A stretch of DNA of 63,278 nt from an uncultured Bacteroidales bacterium. Its GTDB lineage: Bacteria; Bacteroidota; Bacteroidia; Bacteroidales; UBA932. Position numbers and translations under genes: made by a program. The stretch lies in NCBI GenBank assembly GCA_947302175.1, contig CAMYVB010000010.1, forward strand, positions 1-63,278, read 5' to 3'. The notes under the pieces were generated by a model. That model was not told the DNA's origin and searched no databases. It worked only from the letters and a program-made list of their open reading frames with translations. Below, piece by piece: positions 29,466 to 36,588 of this stretch (its first letter is position 1; the number at the start of each line of letters is the position of its first letter).

Positions 29466-30320
29466 ATGAGTGGCGAAATTATGGCTAAAAAACCTGTCAT
29501 TGCTTTGATATACGACTTCGACGGGACCCTCTCTCCCGGCAACATGCAGGAGTTCGGATTCATCCAGACCGTGGGCAAGACGCCCGCCGAATTCTGGCGC
29601 CTGAGCGACGAAATCGCCATTGCCGGCGATGCGAGCAACGTCCTCGCCTATATGAAGCTCATGTTTGACGAGGCCCGCGCAGCAGGCATCAAACTCTCCC
29701 GGCGCGAGTTCCACAAATTCGGAAAGCATATCGAGCTCTACGACGGCGTGCGCGAGTGGTTCTCCCTAATCAACGAGTACGGCAAAAGCAGGGGAGTGAT
29801 AATCGAGCATTATATCAACTCGTCAGGTCTCAAGGAAATCATCGAGGGCAGCCCCATAGCGAGCGAATTCAAGCACATCTACGCCGGCACCTTCATTTAC
29901 GACGAAAACGGCGAAGCGCAGTGGCCGGGAACGGCCGTTGACTACACCGCCAAGACCCAGTTCCTGTTCAAGATAAGCAAGGGCATCTTCTCTTCGCGCG
30001 ACTCCAAGCAAGTCAACGAGAGCGTCGCCGAGGACCGCAAGCGCATCCCCTTCCCCCATATGATATATTTCGGCGACGGGCAGACCGACGTGCCCTGCAT
30101 GAAGATAGTCAATATGTTCGGCGGCAATGCTATAGCGGTGTACAACCCTTCGAACCCCGCCGCCAAGTCGGCCGCCCTGAAACTCAAACGCCAAAAGAGG
30201 GTCAACTTCATCACCGCCGCCGACTATAGCCTTAACGGCCGCGCATACAAGGTCGTGTGCGCTATAGTCGAAAAGATTAAGGCTGATTACGAGCTGCAGA
30301 GACTAGCTTCCGGCATTTAG
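29466..30320 (+). CDS. HAD-superfamily hydrolase
   Basis: About 280 aa. The N-terminal HAD motif I is YDFDGTLSPG, with both aspartates. Motif II is probably INSSG and motif IV FGDGQTDVP with two acidic residues; a long cap follows motif I. The fold and length suggest a phosphatase acting on a small molecule, but the substrate is unknown. The frame is open upstream to 29217, antisense to the neighbouring gene, so I start at 29466; the in-frame ATG at 29481 (MAKKPVIAL) is an equally good alternative. A TACTTTTG box is at 29443-29450, just ahead. Convergent with folE, 2 nt between the stops. Confidence 0.85.
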   Translation: MSGEIMAKKPVIALIYDFDGTLSPGNMQEFGFIQTVGKTPAEFWRLSDEIAIAGDASNVLAYMKLMFDEARAAGIKLSRREFHKFGKHIELYDGVREWFSLINEYGKSRGVIIEHYINSSGLKEIIEGSPIASEFKHIYAGTFIYDENGEAQWPGTAVDYTAKTQFLFKISKGIFSSRDSKQVNESVAEDRKRIPFPHMIYFGDGQTDVPCMKIVNMFGGNAIAVYNPSNPAAKSAALKLKRQKRVNFITAADYSLNGRAYKVVCAIVEKIKADYELQRLASGI

Positions 30321-30322
30321 AC

Positions 30323-30910
30323 TCAGCGGATGAGGCTGAGGAACTCGTTGCGGGTGCGGGGATCCTTAAGGAAAATACCTGAAAAAGCCGAGGTGGTGGT
30401 CAGGGCGTTCGCCTTCTCCACGCCGCGCAGCTGCATGCAGCTGTGGTGGGCCTCGATGACAACGGCGACTCCCAGGGGGCTCAGGGCTTCCTGGATGCAG
30501 TCGCGTATCTGGACGGTCAGCCTTTCCTGCACCTGGAGCCTGCGGGCGTAGGTCTCGACCACGCGGGCGATTTTGCTAAGACCGGTGATCCTCCCGTCGG
30601 GGATGTAGGCCACGTGCGCCTTGCCGGTGAAGGGCAGCATATGGTGCTCGCAGGTGGAATAGAGCTCGATGTCGCGCATCAGCACCATTTCGCTGTATTG
30701 CTCTTCGAAAATGGCGGACTGCAGTATCTGCTTTCCGTCCTCTTCGTAGCCCTTGGTGAGGTACTGAAGGGCCTTGGCCACTCTCTGAGGAGTCTTAAGC
30801 AGGCCTTCGCGCGCGGGATCCTCTCCCAGCAGCTCCAAAATGGCCTTAACATGGCCCTCAATAGCCTGAGTGGCACTTTGTTCGTATAAGTCTTTCCTTT
30901 GGTAGGACAT
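30323..30910 (-). CDS. folE: GTP cyclohydrolase I
   Basis: Zn-dependent conversion of GTP to 7,8-dihydroneopterin triphosphate, first step of tetrahydrofolate and pterin synthesis. 195 aa with the zinc and catalytic residues in [10 protein letters not shown] (Cys87, His89, His90) and AHHSCM (Cys158). Usual length for the type IA enzyme. A TACATTTG box (30938-30931) lies about 20 nt upstream, back to back with the DUF2795 promoter. Confidence 0.97.
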   Translation of the reverse strand: MSYQRKDLYEQSATQAIEGHVKAILELLGEDPAREGLLKTPQRVAKALQYLTKGYEEDGKQILQSAIFEEQYSEMVLMRDIELYSTCEHHMLPFTGKAHVAYIPDGRITGLSKIARVVETYARRLQVQERLTVQIRDCIQEALSPLGVAVVIEAHHSCMQLRGVEKANALTTTSAFSGIFLKDPRTRNEFLSLIR

Positions 30911-30930
30911 GGTGTCGGAGTTTGGTGGAG

Positions 30931-30978
30931 CAAATGTAAGTAAAATTGTTTTTTTATTTACGGATTTGTATATATTTG
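30931..30978. promoter_or_regulatory. Divergent promoters: folE (-) and DUF2795 gene (+)
   Basis: Minus: TACATTTG at 30938-30931 for folE. Plus: TTG at 30946-30948, 22 nt, TATATTTG at 30971-30978 for the DUF2795 gene. The boxes are only a few bases apart. Confidence 0.6.
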
Positions 30979-31002
30979 CGGCAAATTAGAAAACTTATCA
31001 CT

Positions 31003-31224
31003 ATGTACTGGACTTTAGAACTCGCAAGCTGCCTTGATGACGCACCGTTCCCCGCCACCAAGGACGAACTCATAGACTACGCCAACCGCTCCGGCGCCCC
31101 TGAGGAAGTCATCGAAAACCTCCAGGAGCTCGAAGACGACACTGAAATCTACGAATCCATAGAAGACATCTGGCCCGACTACCCGACCAAAGAAGATTTC
31201 TTTTGGAACGAGGAAGAATATTAG
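31003..31224 (+). CDS. DUF2795 family small acidic protein
   Basis: 73 aa, strongly acidic, from MYWTLELASCLDDAPFPATKDEL to the tail DFFWNEEEY. The pattern (PATKDELIDYA, GAPEEVIENLQEL, IWPDYPTKEDFF) matches the DUF2795 family as I recall it from Bacteroidetes; its function is not known. The frame is open to 30946, but the promoter box at 30971-30978 puts the true start at 31003. Monocistronic, followed by a hairpin at 31259-31291. Confidence 0.85.
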   Translation: MYWTLELASCLDDAPFPATKDELIDYANRSGAPEEVIENLQELEDDTEIYESIEDIWPDYPTKEDFFWNEEEY

Positions 31225-31258
31225 GTAGTTAACTCTCCGAAATACAGTAATTTAAGCG

Positions 31259-31297
31259 CATCGGGTGTGGTTCTTTGAGTCACGCCCGATGGCCTTT
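31259..31297 (+). terminator. Probable terminator after the DUF2795 gene
   Basis: Stem CATCGGGTGTG (31259-31269) and CACGCCCGATG (31281-31291), one G-U pair, 11-nt loop, then GCCTTTT. The surrounding 31225-31380 shows no gene. Confidence 0.6.
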
Positions 31298-31380
31298 TAA
31301 GGACACTGAGGGCCAGGTACGGAAACAAAAGTGAACGCAAAAACGGACATCAATTCATTTCTACAGACGGAAAACCTCAT

Positions 31381-32841
31381 TCATTTCTTTTTGGTTACAG
31401 TGTGACGCTCGAGGACTTTCTGTTCATCGACCACCTCAAAGCAGTCCGTTCCGTCGGGTAGAGTCGCCCGGTGAAAACGGTATGTCGGATGACCCTTTAT
31501 GGCTTTCTTGGCAGCGGCCAAAGCTTTTTCTCCCGAGTCATAGGTAAAGACTAATGCATCATCCTTCGGCGAAGCTTGCCTGACCGAACTTGCTCCGGAA
31601 TTCCTTTTCTGAGTATATGCGGGTGGCGGTGTCGTTGGCGGCGGAGGCGTTTCAACAACTGTTGTTCTTCTTTCATAAGCAAGCATCCGTGCATCCTCAG
31701 CCTGGGCAAGCTGTTCATCGTACTGACGGTCCCAATCGCGGTAGTATTCCATCTTCGGGTCCTCAAACAGGGACATCTGCTCATAGCTCTCGTGCGTCAG
31801 CTTCGATACGCCGAGCCCCACCTGGCGGATGGGCGTGACGCCGTCCCAGATTTCGCCAAGCATTCGGCGGGCCTCGTTCAGGATAACGGCCGTGATATCC
31901 GTAGGCTGGGAAAGAGAGGTCTGCTTCTGCATTACGGTGAAATCCTTATGCTTAATAAACATTGATACGGTTGACGCCCGGAAGTCATCCCGACGGATGC
32001 GGTGTGCTACGATGCAAGCCACACTGAACAAGGCCCTGTCGATGTCCTTAGGGTCGGTATAGTCACGCGGGAAAGTACGCTCTGCGCTGTAGCTCTTGGC
32101 CTCGGCCATTTCGGTTTCAACCGGAGAATCGTCACGCCCGTTGGCGTTCTCATGCAGCTGGATGGCAAACTTCTGTCCCACCAGGCGCGTAAGAGAGCCC
32201 ATCCCCAGTTTCGCAAGGTCTCCGATGGTGTGGATGCCGTATGCGGTCAGGCGCTCTTCAGTCTTCTTCCCGACCCAGAGCAAGTCCCGCACGCCCAGCG
32301 GCCACATCTTCTCCTGCACCTCATTCTCCAACAGTGTATGCACCTTATCCGGCTTCTCGAAATCGGACGCCATCTTCGCGAGCAGCTTATTGGAACCGAT
32401 GCCCACGTTCACCGTAAAGCCTAGCTTTGATTTAATCTCGTCCTTCAGTTGATTTGCCACGGCCACCGGGTCGCGCCCGCCGCAGCGAAGCGTCATATCG
32501 ATGAAACACTCATCGATGGAAAACTGCTGCAGCACTGGCGAATAACTCCTGCAGATGGCGATGAAACCTTCTGAGCAGCGTTTGTACCATTCCCAATCCC
32601 CCCGGACAAGCACCAGCGACGGGCAGGTTCGTAGTGCCATCGACACCGGCTGTGCCGTTTTGATGCCCAGTTTCTTCGCGGGGATGGACGCGGCGGTGAT
32701 AATGCTTCGACGGTCATTCGGGTCACCGGACACCACGGACGGCACCAGCCGGATGTCCGCTTTCCCCTCCATCACGAGCTTCACTGCGCTCCAGGAAAGG
32801 AACGCTGAATTCACATCGATATGAAAGATTATGCGGGGCAC
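31381..32841 (-). CDS. dinB: Y-family translesion DNA polymerase (DinB/Pol IV-like)
   Basis: 486 aa. Palm carboxylates are in HIDVNSAFLSW (Asp9) and FSIDECFIDM (Asp110, Glu111). Finger and thumb domains include VGIGSNKLLAKMAS (about 145) and the helix-hairpin-helix LLWVGKKTEERL. A beta-clamp-binding motif QMSLF (about 354-358) follows the little finger. A roughly 110-residue C-terminal extension (Pro-rich, then VFTYDSGEKALAAAKK to the end) is unusual for Pol IV and unassigned. It is the last gene of an operon starting with yjdI, 3 nt after the membrane-protein gene. No LexA-like box was recognised. Confidence 0.88.
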   Translation of the reverse strand: MPRIIFHIDVNSAFLSWSAVKLVMEGKADIRLVPSVVSGDPNDRRSIITAASIPAKKLGIKTAQPVSMALRTCPSLVLVRGDWEWYKRCSEGFIAICRSYSPVLQQFSIDECFIDMTLRCGGRDPVAVANQLKDEIKSKLGFTVNVGIGSNKLLAKMASDFEKPDKVHTLLENEVQEKMWPLGVRDLLWVGKKTEERLTAYGIHTIGDLAKLGMGSLTRLVGQKFAIQLHENANGRDDSPVETEMAEAKSYSAERTFPRDYTDPKDIDRALFSVACIVAHRIRRDDFRASTVSMFIKHKDFTVMQKQTSLSQPTDITAVILNEARRMLGEIWDGVTPIRQVGLGVSKLTHESYEQMSLFEDPKMEYYRDWDRQYDEQLAQAEDARMLAYERRTTVVETPPPPTTPPPAYTQKRNSGASSVRQASPKDDALVFTYDSGEKALAAAKKAIKGHPTYRFHRATLPDGTDCFEVVDEQKVLERHTVTKKK

Positions 32842-32844
32842 TGA

Positions 32845-33330
32845 TTACAGTAACACCACGATCAATCCAGCAACTAGTGCTGCAGGAATTCCCAGCAGCA
32901 TACCAATTAGAGATCCCTTGATGTGGAAGCAGTAGTCGTGGTAGTCTTTCACCATATCTTCCGTCCCTGGAATCACGAAGTGTTTGTCGTGGCAGAACCA
33001 GATACAGTCCAGGACTATGGCGTCGAACCAGTTCACAACCACCCACAGGGCGTATGCAGTAAGACACCCACACCAGAACGTGGTGCAGCCATTGACATAG
33101 CGCACCAGCAGGCCCAGCAGGATGCCAAAGATGGCCATGGCTGTCAGCTTCTTCACGTAAAAGCCGACTCCGCCAGGCTTGTTGCTGCCATCAACTAACC
33201 CCAACTTATCGCAGCGCTCAATGATTGCCGGAGGATAGTTGAAGATGGTTTTAATGGGGTCCCTGGACATCAGGAACACGAAAAGCGTGAACAGCGCGCA
33301 GGCGATTAAGGATTCAAAGAGGAAAGTCAT
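32845..33330 (-). CDS. Conserved-looking membrane protein of unknown function
   Basis: 161 aa with about four hydrophobic segments (near 3-20, 62-80, 88-108 and 140-161) and a conserved-looking loop with VVVNWFDAIVLDCIWFCHDKH broken by charged residues (about 96-118). I do not recognise the family with certainty. The start overlaps the stop of the acetyltransferase gene by 4 nt (ATGA) and dinB follows 3 nt later, so it is translated as part of that operon. Confidence 0.75.
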   Translation of the reverse strand: MTFLFESLIACALFTLFVFLMSRDPIKTIFNYPPAIIERCDKLGLVDGSNKPGGVGFYVKKLTAMAIFGILLGLLVRYVNGCTTFWCGCLTAYALWVVVNWFDAIVLDCIWFCHDKHFVIPGTEDMVKDYHDYCFHIKGSLIGMLLGIPAALVAGLIVVLL

Positions 33331-33617
33331 AAGGCCGGAACTTTAACGTCATCGTATGAAGAATCCCGCAGGAACAGTTTTTCTGCGTAAGGGCATAGCG
33401 GCATAATCTTGTAACCGTTCTCGCGGGCGAAGGCAACGGCTGCATTCACCAGCGCTTTTGCTACGCCCCGGCCCTGGAAATCATCTTCAACCACGGTATG
33501 AAGAATGGCGAACTTGGTGGGTTTGGCCCATTCGTAGGACAGATATCCCATACGTTTACCCGCCTCTTCTGCCACGAAAAATCCGGTTTCTTCGCTGTTC
33601 TTGTGTGTGATTTCCAT
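33327..33617 (-). CDS. yjdJ: GNAT-type acetyltransferase, YjdJ-like
   Basis: 96 aa from MEITHKNSEET. It is a minimal GNAT fold: the acetyl-CoA pyrophosphate-binding segment is DDFQGRGVAKALVNAAV (about 45-61), followed by ENGYKIMPLCPYAEKLF. This matches the small YjdJ/Acetyltransf_CG family. The frame is open 13 codons upstream, but the ATG at 33617 overlaps the stop of the yjdI-like gene by one base (TAATG), which fixes the start. yjdI and yjdJ are also adjacent in E. coli, supporting a conserved functional pair. Confidence 0.82.
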   Translation of the reverse strand: MEITHKNSEETGFFVAEEAGKRMGYLSYEWAKPTKFAILHTVVEDDFQGRGVAKALVNAAVAFARENGYKIMPLCPYAEKLFLRDSSYDDVKVPAL

Positions 33618-33826
33618 TACTTGTTCAGTTTGTAAGACAGGGCTTTGGACGGACACGCCTCAATTTGTGCTATCAACTCTTCTGTCGTCGCATTCTCCGG
33701 TTTGCACCAAGGGCGGCCCTTGGGGTTGTACACTTTAGGCAAGCGCTTCACACACTCGCCGGCATGCTGGCAAAGCTCCGGCTTCCAGATGATAGTGATG
33801 TCGTTGGTTTTGTATTCTTTCTGCAT
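33617..33826 (-). CDS. yjdI: YjdI-like divergent mono-cluster Fe-S protein
   Basis: 69 aa. Four cysteines (Cys19, Cys25, Cys41, Cys58) in the arrangement LCQHAGECV, PWC and EACPSKAL fit the divergent [4Fe-4S] mono-cluster family (Fer4_19/DUF1271, E. coli YjdI). The function is unknown. First gene of the yjdI-yjdJ-membrane protein-dinB operon; its leader of about 95 nt carries a tandem 24-bp repeat between promoter and start codon. Confidence 0.85.
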   Translation of the reverse strand: MQKEYKTNDITIIWKPELCQHAGECVKRLPKVYNPKGRPWCKPENATTEELIAQIEACPSKALSYKLNK

Positions 33827-33853
33827 AAGACTATAAGTATTCTTCCAAATGTT

Positions 33854-33901
33854 AACGGTAACTGCGAATGCAGCATTATCGGTAAGATAGAGTGCAGCAT
33901 T
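33854..33901 (-). repeat. Tandem 24-bp direct repeat in the yjdI leader
   Basis: Two head-to-tail 24-bp units (33854-33877 and 33878-33901), 18 of 24 positions identical, with conserved ends CGGTAA and TGCAGCATT. They lie between the promoter (33927-33959) and the yjdI ATG, so they would be in the mRNA leader or serve as an operator. Confidence 0.7.
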
Positions 33902-33926
33902 TTTTGTAACAACGCTACAACACTAG

Positions 33927-33959
33927 CAAAGGTAAGTATTTATTTCATTTTCATTCAAA
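33927..33959 (-). promoter_or_regulatory. Promoter of the yjdI-yjdJ-membrane protein-dinB operon
   Basis: Minus strand TTTG (33959-33956), 21 nt, TACCTTTG (33934-33927). About 100 nt upstream of yjdI. The stretch 33960-34087 between this promoter and the glycosidase stop shows no gene. Confidence 0.7.
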
Positions 33960-34087
33960 GATTTTCTTCCGATTCTTCATCCTGTCCCCGTCCCAAATCC
34001 AGGCTATGTACGACATTGAAAAAGAATTCAACGCCCGCCGGTGAGATTTAAATCTTGTTCCTTTACACGTGCAATACGTACAATAAG

Positions 34088-35953
34088 TCATTTCAAATCC
34101 GGACTTAGACCGTAGTAGACCAGGCCGAAAAGCGCGGCATCCCAGCCTTGCAACCGGAAGCCCAGATTCTGTCCGTTCAGGCTGTTCAGGTGCTCGTTGG
34201 CAGACCAGTCGCCGGAAGCAACGAGATCCGCGCGGGCGACTTTTTTGACAAGGTCCACAGCCTCCTCTCGCCGCCCCAGTTTGATGCGGCCCCAGTCATC
34301 CATAAAGCTGAGCCAGGGCCAGACGCCACCATTATGATAGGTGGCGGGCTCGTAGCCGAATTCTGCCGGCCAGTACGGATAGGTCTCGCATATGCCATAC
34401 GGCGTCATATTGTGGCGGTTGAGGCTGCCTATGACGGAGAGCGCGCGGTCTTTGGGCACTACGCCATAGAATATGCCTATGGTCTGGTCTTGCAAAATGT
34501 GGCTGTCTTCCCGTCCGTCGTCCCAGCGCTGGCAGTAGTATTCCCCGTTCCAGAGTCCGCCTTCCGAGACGGGGCGGTTCAGCTGGCGACAACCTTTGTC
34601 GAAAGCGGCGGCATACTGCTCGCGGGCCGTATCGTCACCCTCCATTTCGGCAAGCAGGGCCATCCTGTTCATCGCTGCAAGATATACCATGCATGCGAAA
34701 GGAGAATAGCTTCGCCCGCGCACCCCTGCGACGTCTTTCCAGTCCGCCCAGGTGCTCTTCTGGCGCGGCAGGCCAATACCTTCCGTATCTAGTTCCATAA
34801 GCCACGCTGCTGCGCGCTTAAGGGGCTCCCAATACTGGTGCAGCATTTCAAGGTCTTGATAATGAGTGATATATCTGTAGCAGCGCAGCAGGAAGAATGC
34901 GTTTATGTCAATGTCGTACTTGCGGTCTATCTTGGGCATCAGGCAGGTCGGTATCTTGCCGCTGGGACGCATACCGGCGACACTTTCCTCAATCATTATT
35001 CTTTCGGCCGACGGCATCAGCGCCAGGTGCATCCATGATGCCCAGTAACTGTCACGTTGGTTGAGTTCGCAGTAGCCTAGCGTTAGGACCTTGCCTTTGG
35101 CCGTGGTTCTGGTCAGCGCCAGGGCAGGCACCATATACCAGCGCAGGTATTCGTCGACTTCAGGATCGCCGCTTGAGGGGATTGCAGCGTCGAAGGCCTG
35201 TGTAGAGCCTTTAAGCGCCTCCCAGTTCTCTGTGACATAGCTTGAGAGCGCCAGGGGGGAGTCGAATCGTATGGCCGCCCTCCCAAGAGGGTCGTAAAGT
35301 ATGACTGCAATCCTGACGGCCTTGGTGGCGCCGGGGGCCATGTTGCCCAAACGAACGGTGGCGCATTGCCCGTTATCGCTCCATTTTATGCCTTTATCGC
35401 AATAAATCAGATAGTTGCCATAGAGCACTGCCTTGCCCTTCAGCGCTTTTTGAGCTCCCGGTCCCAGCAGCGAATCGGCCCTCATTACCAGTTCGAGACT
35501 TTCCCGCCGCTCGCCGTGGTTGCTGAAACTCATTTCCAGCTGCAGCACGGGCAGGGAAGTGGCGTCAAGGTCGTCCAGTCCGGCAGGCGCCCAGGCGGTA
35601 TAACTGATGTCGCAGCAAATGCTCTCGTGCCCTTTCAGCTCCGCCTGAACGAAAGGACACGCCCTGCGCACCCGCCTGTCGGCGAATTCCCCCATTGCAT
35701 ACTCCCTTCCGTATTTGCGCACACCGAGGCTCAAGGCTCCAAGGTCGGTGAGCCAGGGACCTAACTTGCCCCTGTTTTGCAGTATGTCGCCGAATAGGGA
35801 CCCGTCCGCACCGACATTTGCCGTGACGGCGAAATTTGATAGCGGATAACCATCCGCATTCCCCTGCCAGGGGCCGGCGTGCAGTGCAGTCGCGGCTGTC
35901 AGGCAAATAATTGCAACCAGCGCCCTAGTCAGGGCTTGCCTCATTCGTTTCAT
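34088..35953 (-). CDS. Secreted six-hairpin (alpha/alpha)6-barrel glycoside hydrolase-like protein
   Basis: 621 aa with a signal peptide (about 1-26, ending ALHA). The N-terminal half is a beta-rich domain. The C-terminal half (about 270-615) is helical with the hallmarks of six-hairpin glycosidases: NQRDSYWASW (about 305), ADWKDVAGVRGRSY (about 420), DQTIGIFYG (about 490) and TYHNGGVWPW (about 545). This points to the amylo-alpha-1,6-glucosidase/MGH1-like group; the exact GH family and substrate are not clear. Monocistronic. A broken second copy of its C-terminus lies at 36400-36588 on the other strand. Confidence 0.72.
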   Translation of the reverse strand: MKRMRQALTRALVAIICLTAATALHAGPWQGNADGYPLSNFAVTANVGADGSLFGDILQNRGKLGPWLTDLGALSLGVRKYGREYAMGEFADRRVRRACPFVQAELKGHESICCDISYTAWAPAGLDDLDATSLPVLQLEMSFSNHGERRESLELVMRADSLLGPGAQKALKGKAVLYGNYLIYCDKGIKWSDNGQCATVRLGNMAPGATKAVRIAVILYDPLGRAAIRFDSPLALSSYVTENWEALKGSTQAFDAAIPSSGDPEVDEYLRWYMVPALALTRTTAKGKVLTLGYCELNQRDSYWASWMHLALMPSAERIMIEESVAGMRPSGKIPTCLMPKIDRKYDIDINAFFLLRCYRYITHYQDLEMLHQYWEPLKRAAAWLMELDTEGIGLPRQKSTWADWKDVAGVRGRSYSPFACMVYLAAMNRMALLAEMEGDDTAREQYAAAFDKGCRQLNRPVSEGGLWNGEYYCQRWDDGREDSHILQDQTIGIFYGVVPKDRALSVIGSLNRHNMTPYGICETYPYWPAEFGYEPATYHNGGVWPWLSFMDDWGRIKLGRREEAVDLVKKVARADLVASGDWSANEHLNSLNGQNLGFRLQGWDAALFGLVYYGLSPDLK

Positions 35954-36022
35954 CGCAGTTGAATATTATTGCACTGTAAATATAGGCAATAATCTGCGAT
36001 GAATGGTTCTCGCCCGCACGAC

Positions 36023-36053
36023 TTGTCAGGCTGTAAAAGAATAGTTACTTTTG
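36023..36053 (+). promoter_or_regulatory. Promoter of the small orphan gene at 36070
   Basis: Plus strand TTG (36023-36025), 20 nt, TACTTTTG (36046-36053); the candidate start codon follows 16 nt later. Confidence 0.7.
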
Positions 36054-36069
36054 TGTCACCATATCGGAA

Positions 36070-36384
36070 ATGCCCACACTCGGCATGCAGATTCCATTCA
36101 ACGAATGGGCATGGAAGCATTATCCCGTTCAGAGTATCCGGTACTATATGTCGGATGATCTTGTCCAAAAGCTAAATGCTGAAAAACCGAATATTGAACA
36201 GGTGGCAGAACTGTTAGGTGATGAAATGATGGGAGGCCACCTTATTCAGGTCGGTGATAAGTGGGTAACATACTTTTTAGGTACTCCTCCTTTTCTCTTC
36301 ATTGGGCTGGCTATGTATACCCTGGAAATCTATTTTGATGAGGACGGCTCTTTTCAAGAAGCTGCAGTACTCTTCTCAGATTAA
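36070..36384 (+). CDS. Small protein of unknown function
   Basis: 104 aa, family not recognised. It is mixed alpha/beta in appearance: an aromatic-rich start (NEWAWKHYPVQSIRYY), a helical part (PNIEQVAELLGDEM), a hydrophobic strand region (GKWVTYFLGTPPFLFIGLAMY is interrupted by charged residues only at its ends) and an acidic tail. No signal peptide. The DNA is clearly more AT-rich than the core genes around it and the gene has its own good promoter. The ATG at 36085 is a possible later start. It sits between the glycosidase and the glycosidase remnant next to a Fic gene, a typical place for acquired DNA. Confidence 0.6.
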   Translation: MPTLGMQIPFNEWAWKHYPVQSIRYYMSDDLVQKLNAEKPNIEQVAELLGDEMMGGHLIQVGDKWVTYFLGTPPFLFIGLAMYTLEIYFDEDGSFQEAAVLFSD

Positions 36385-36399
36385 GGTTCGACTCTCGCC

Positions 36400-36588
36400 G
36401 GCGGGTCTTGGCCCTGGCTGAACTTTATGGGCGACTGGTCTGCCAACGAGCATCTCAACAGCCAGACAGGCGAGAATCTGGGCTTCCAGCTGCAGGGCTG
36501 GAATGCCGCACTGTTCGGCCTGGTCTACTACGGCCTGACCGGCGAAGGACCGGAATCAAGCAATAATCTCTTCAACGTTTCGGATTGA
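36400..36588 (+). pseudogene. Remnant of a second glycoside hydrolase gene (C-terminal end, internal deletion)
   Basis: No start codon. Translation from 36400 gives GGSWPWLNFM, then GDWSANEHLNS and LGFQLQGWNAALFGLVYYGL, close to the last part of the intact glycosidase (34088-35953), followed by a different tail and a TGA at 36586. In the intact protein 29 residues separate the WPWLSFM and GDWSANEH segments; here they are fused in frame. Both edges of the deleted stretch carry GACTGG in the intact gene, suggesting a deletion between short direct repeats. The rest of the gene is gone. The 3' end overlaps the convergent fic gene. Confidence 0.85.

Noticed and set aside
33990..34005. 15-base match CGTCCCAAATCCAGG also present near 40964
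   Set aside because: One match of this length is expected by chance in 63 kb, and one copy is in the coding sequence of an unrelated gene.
36381..36405. GGTTCGACTC stretch resembling a tRNA T arm next to the glycosidase remnant, considered as an attachment-site scar
   Set aside because: No pairing T stem or acceptor sequence surrounds it and no second copy was found at the other side of the low-GC segment.
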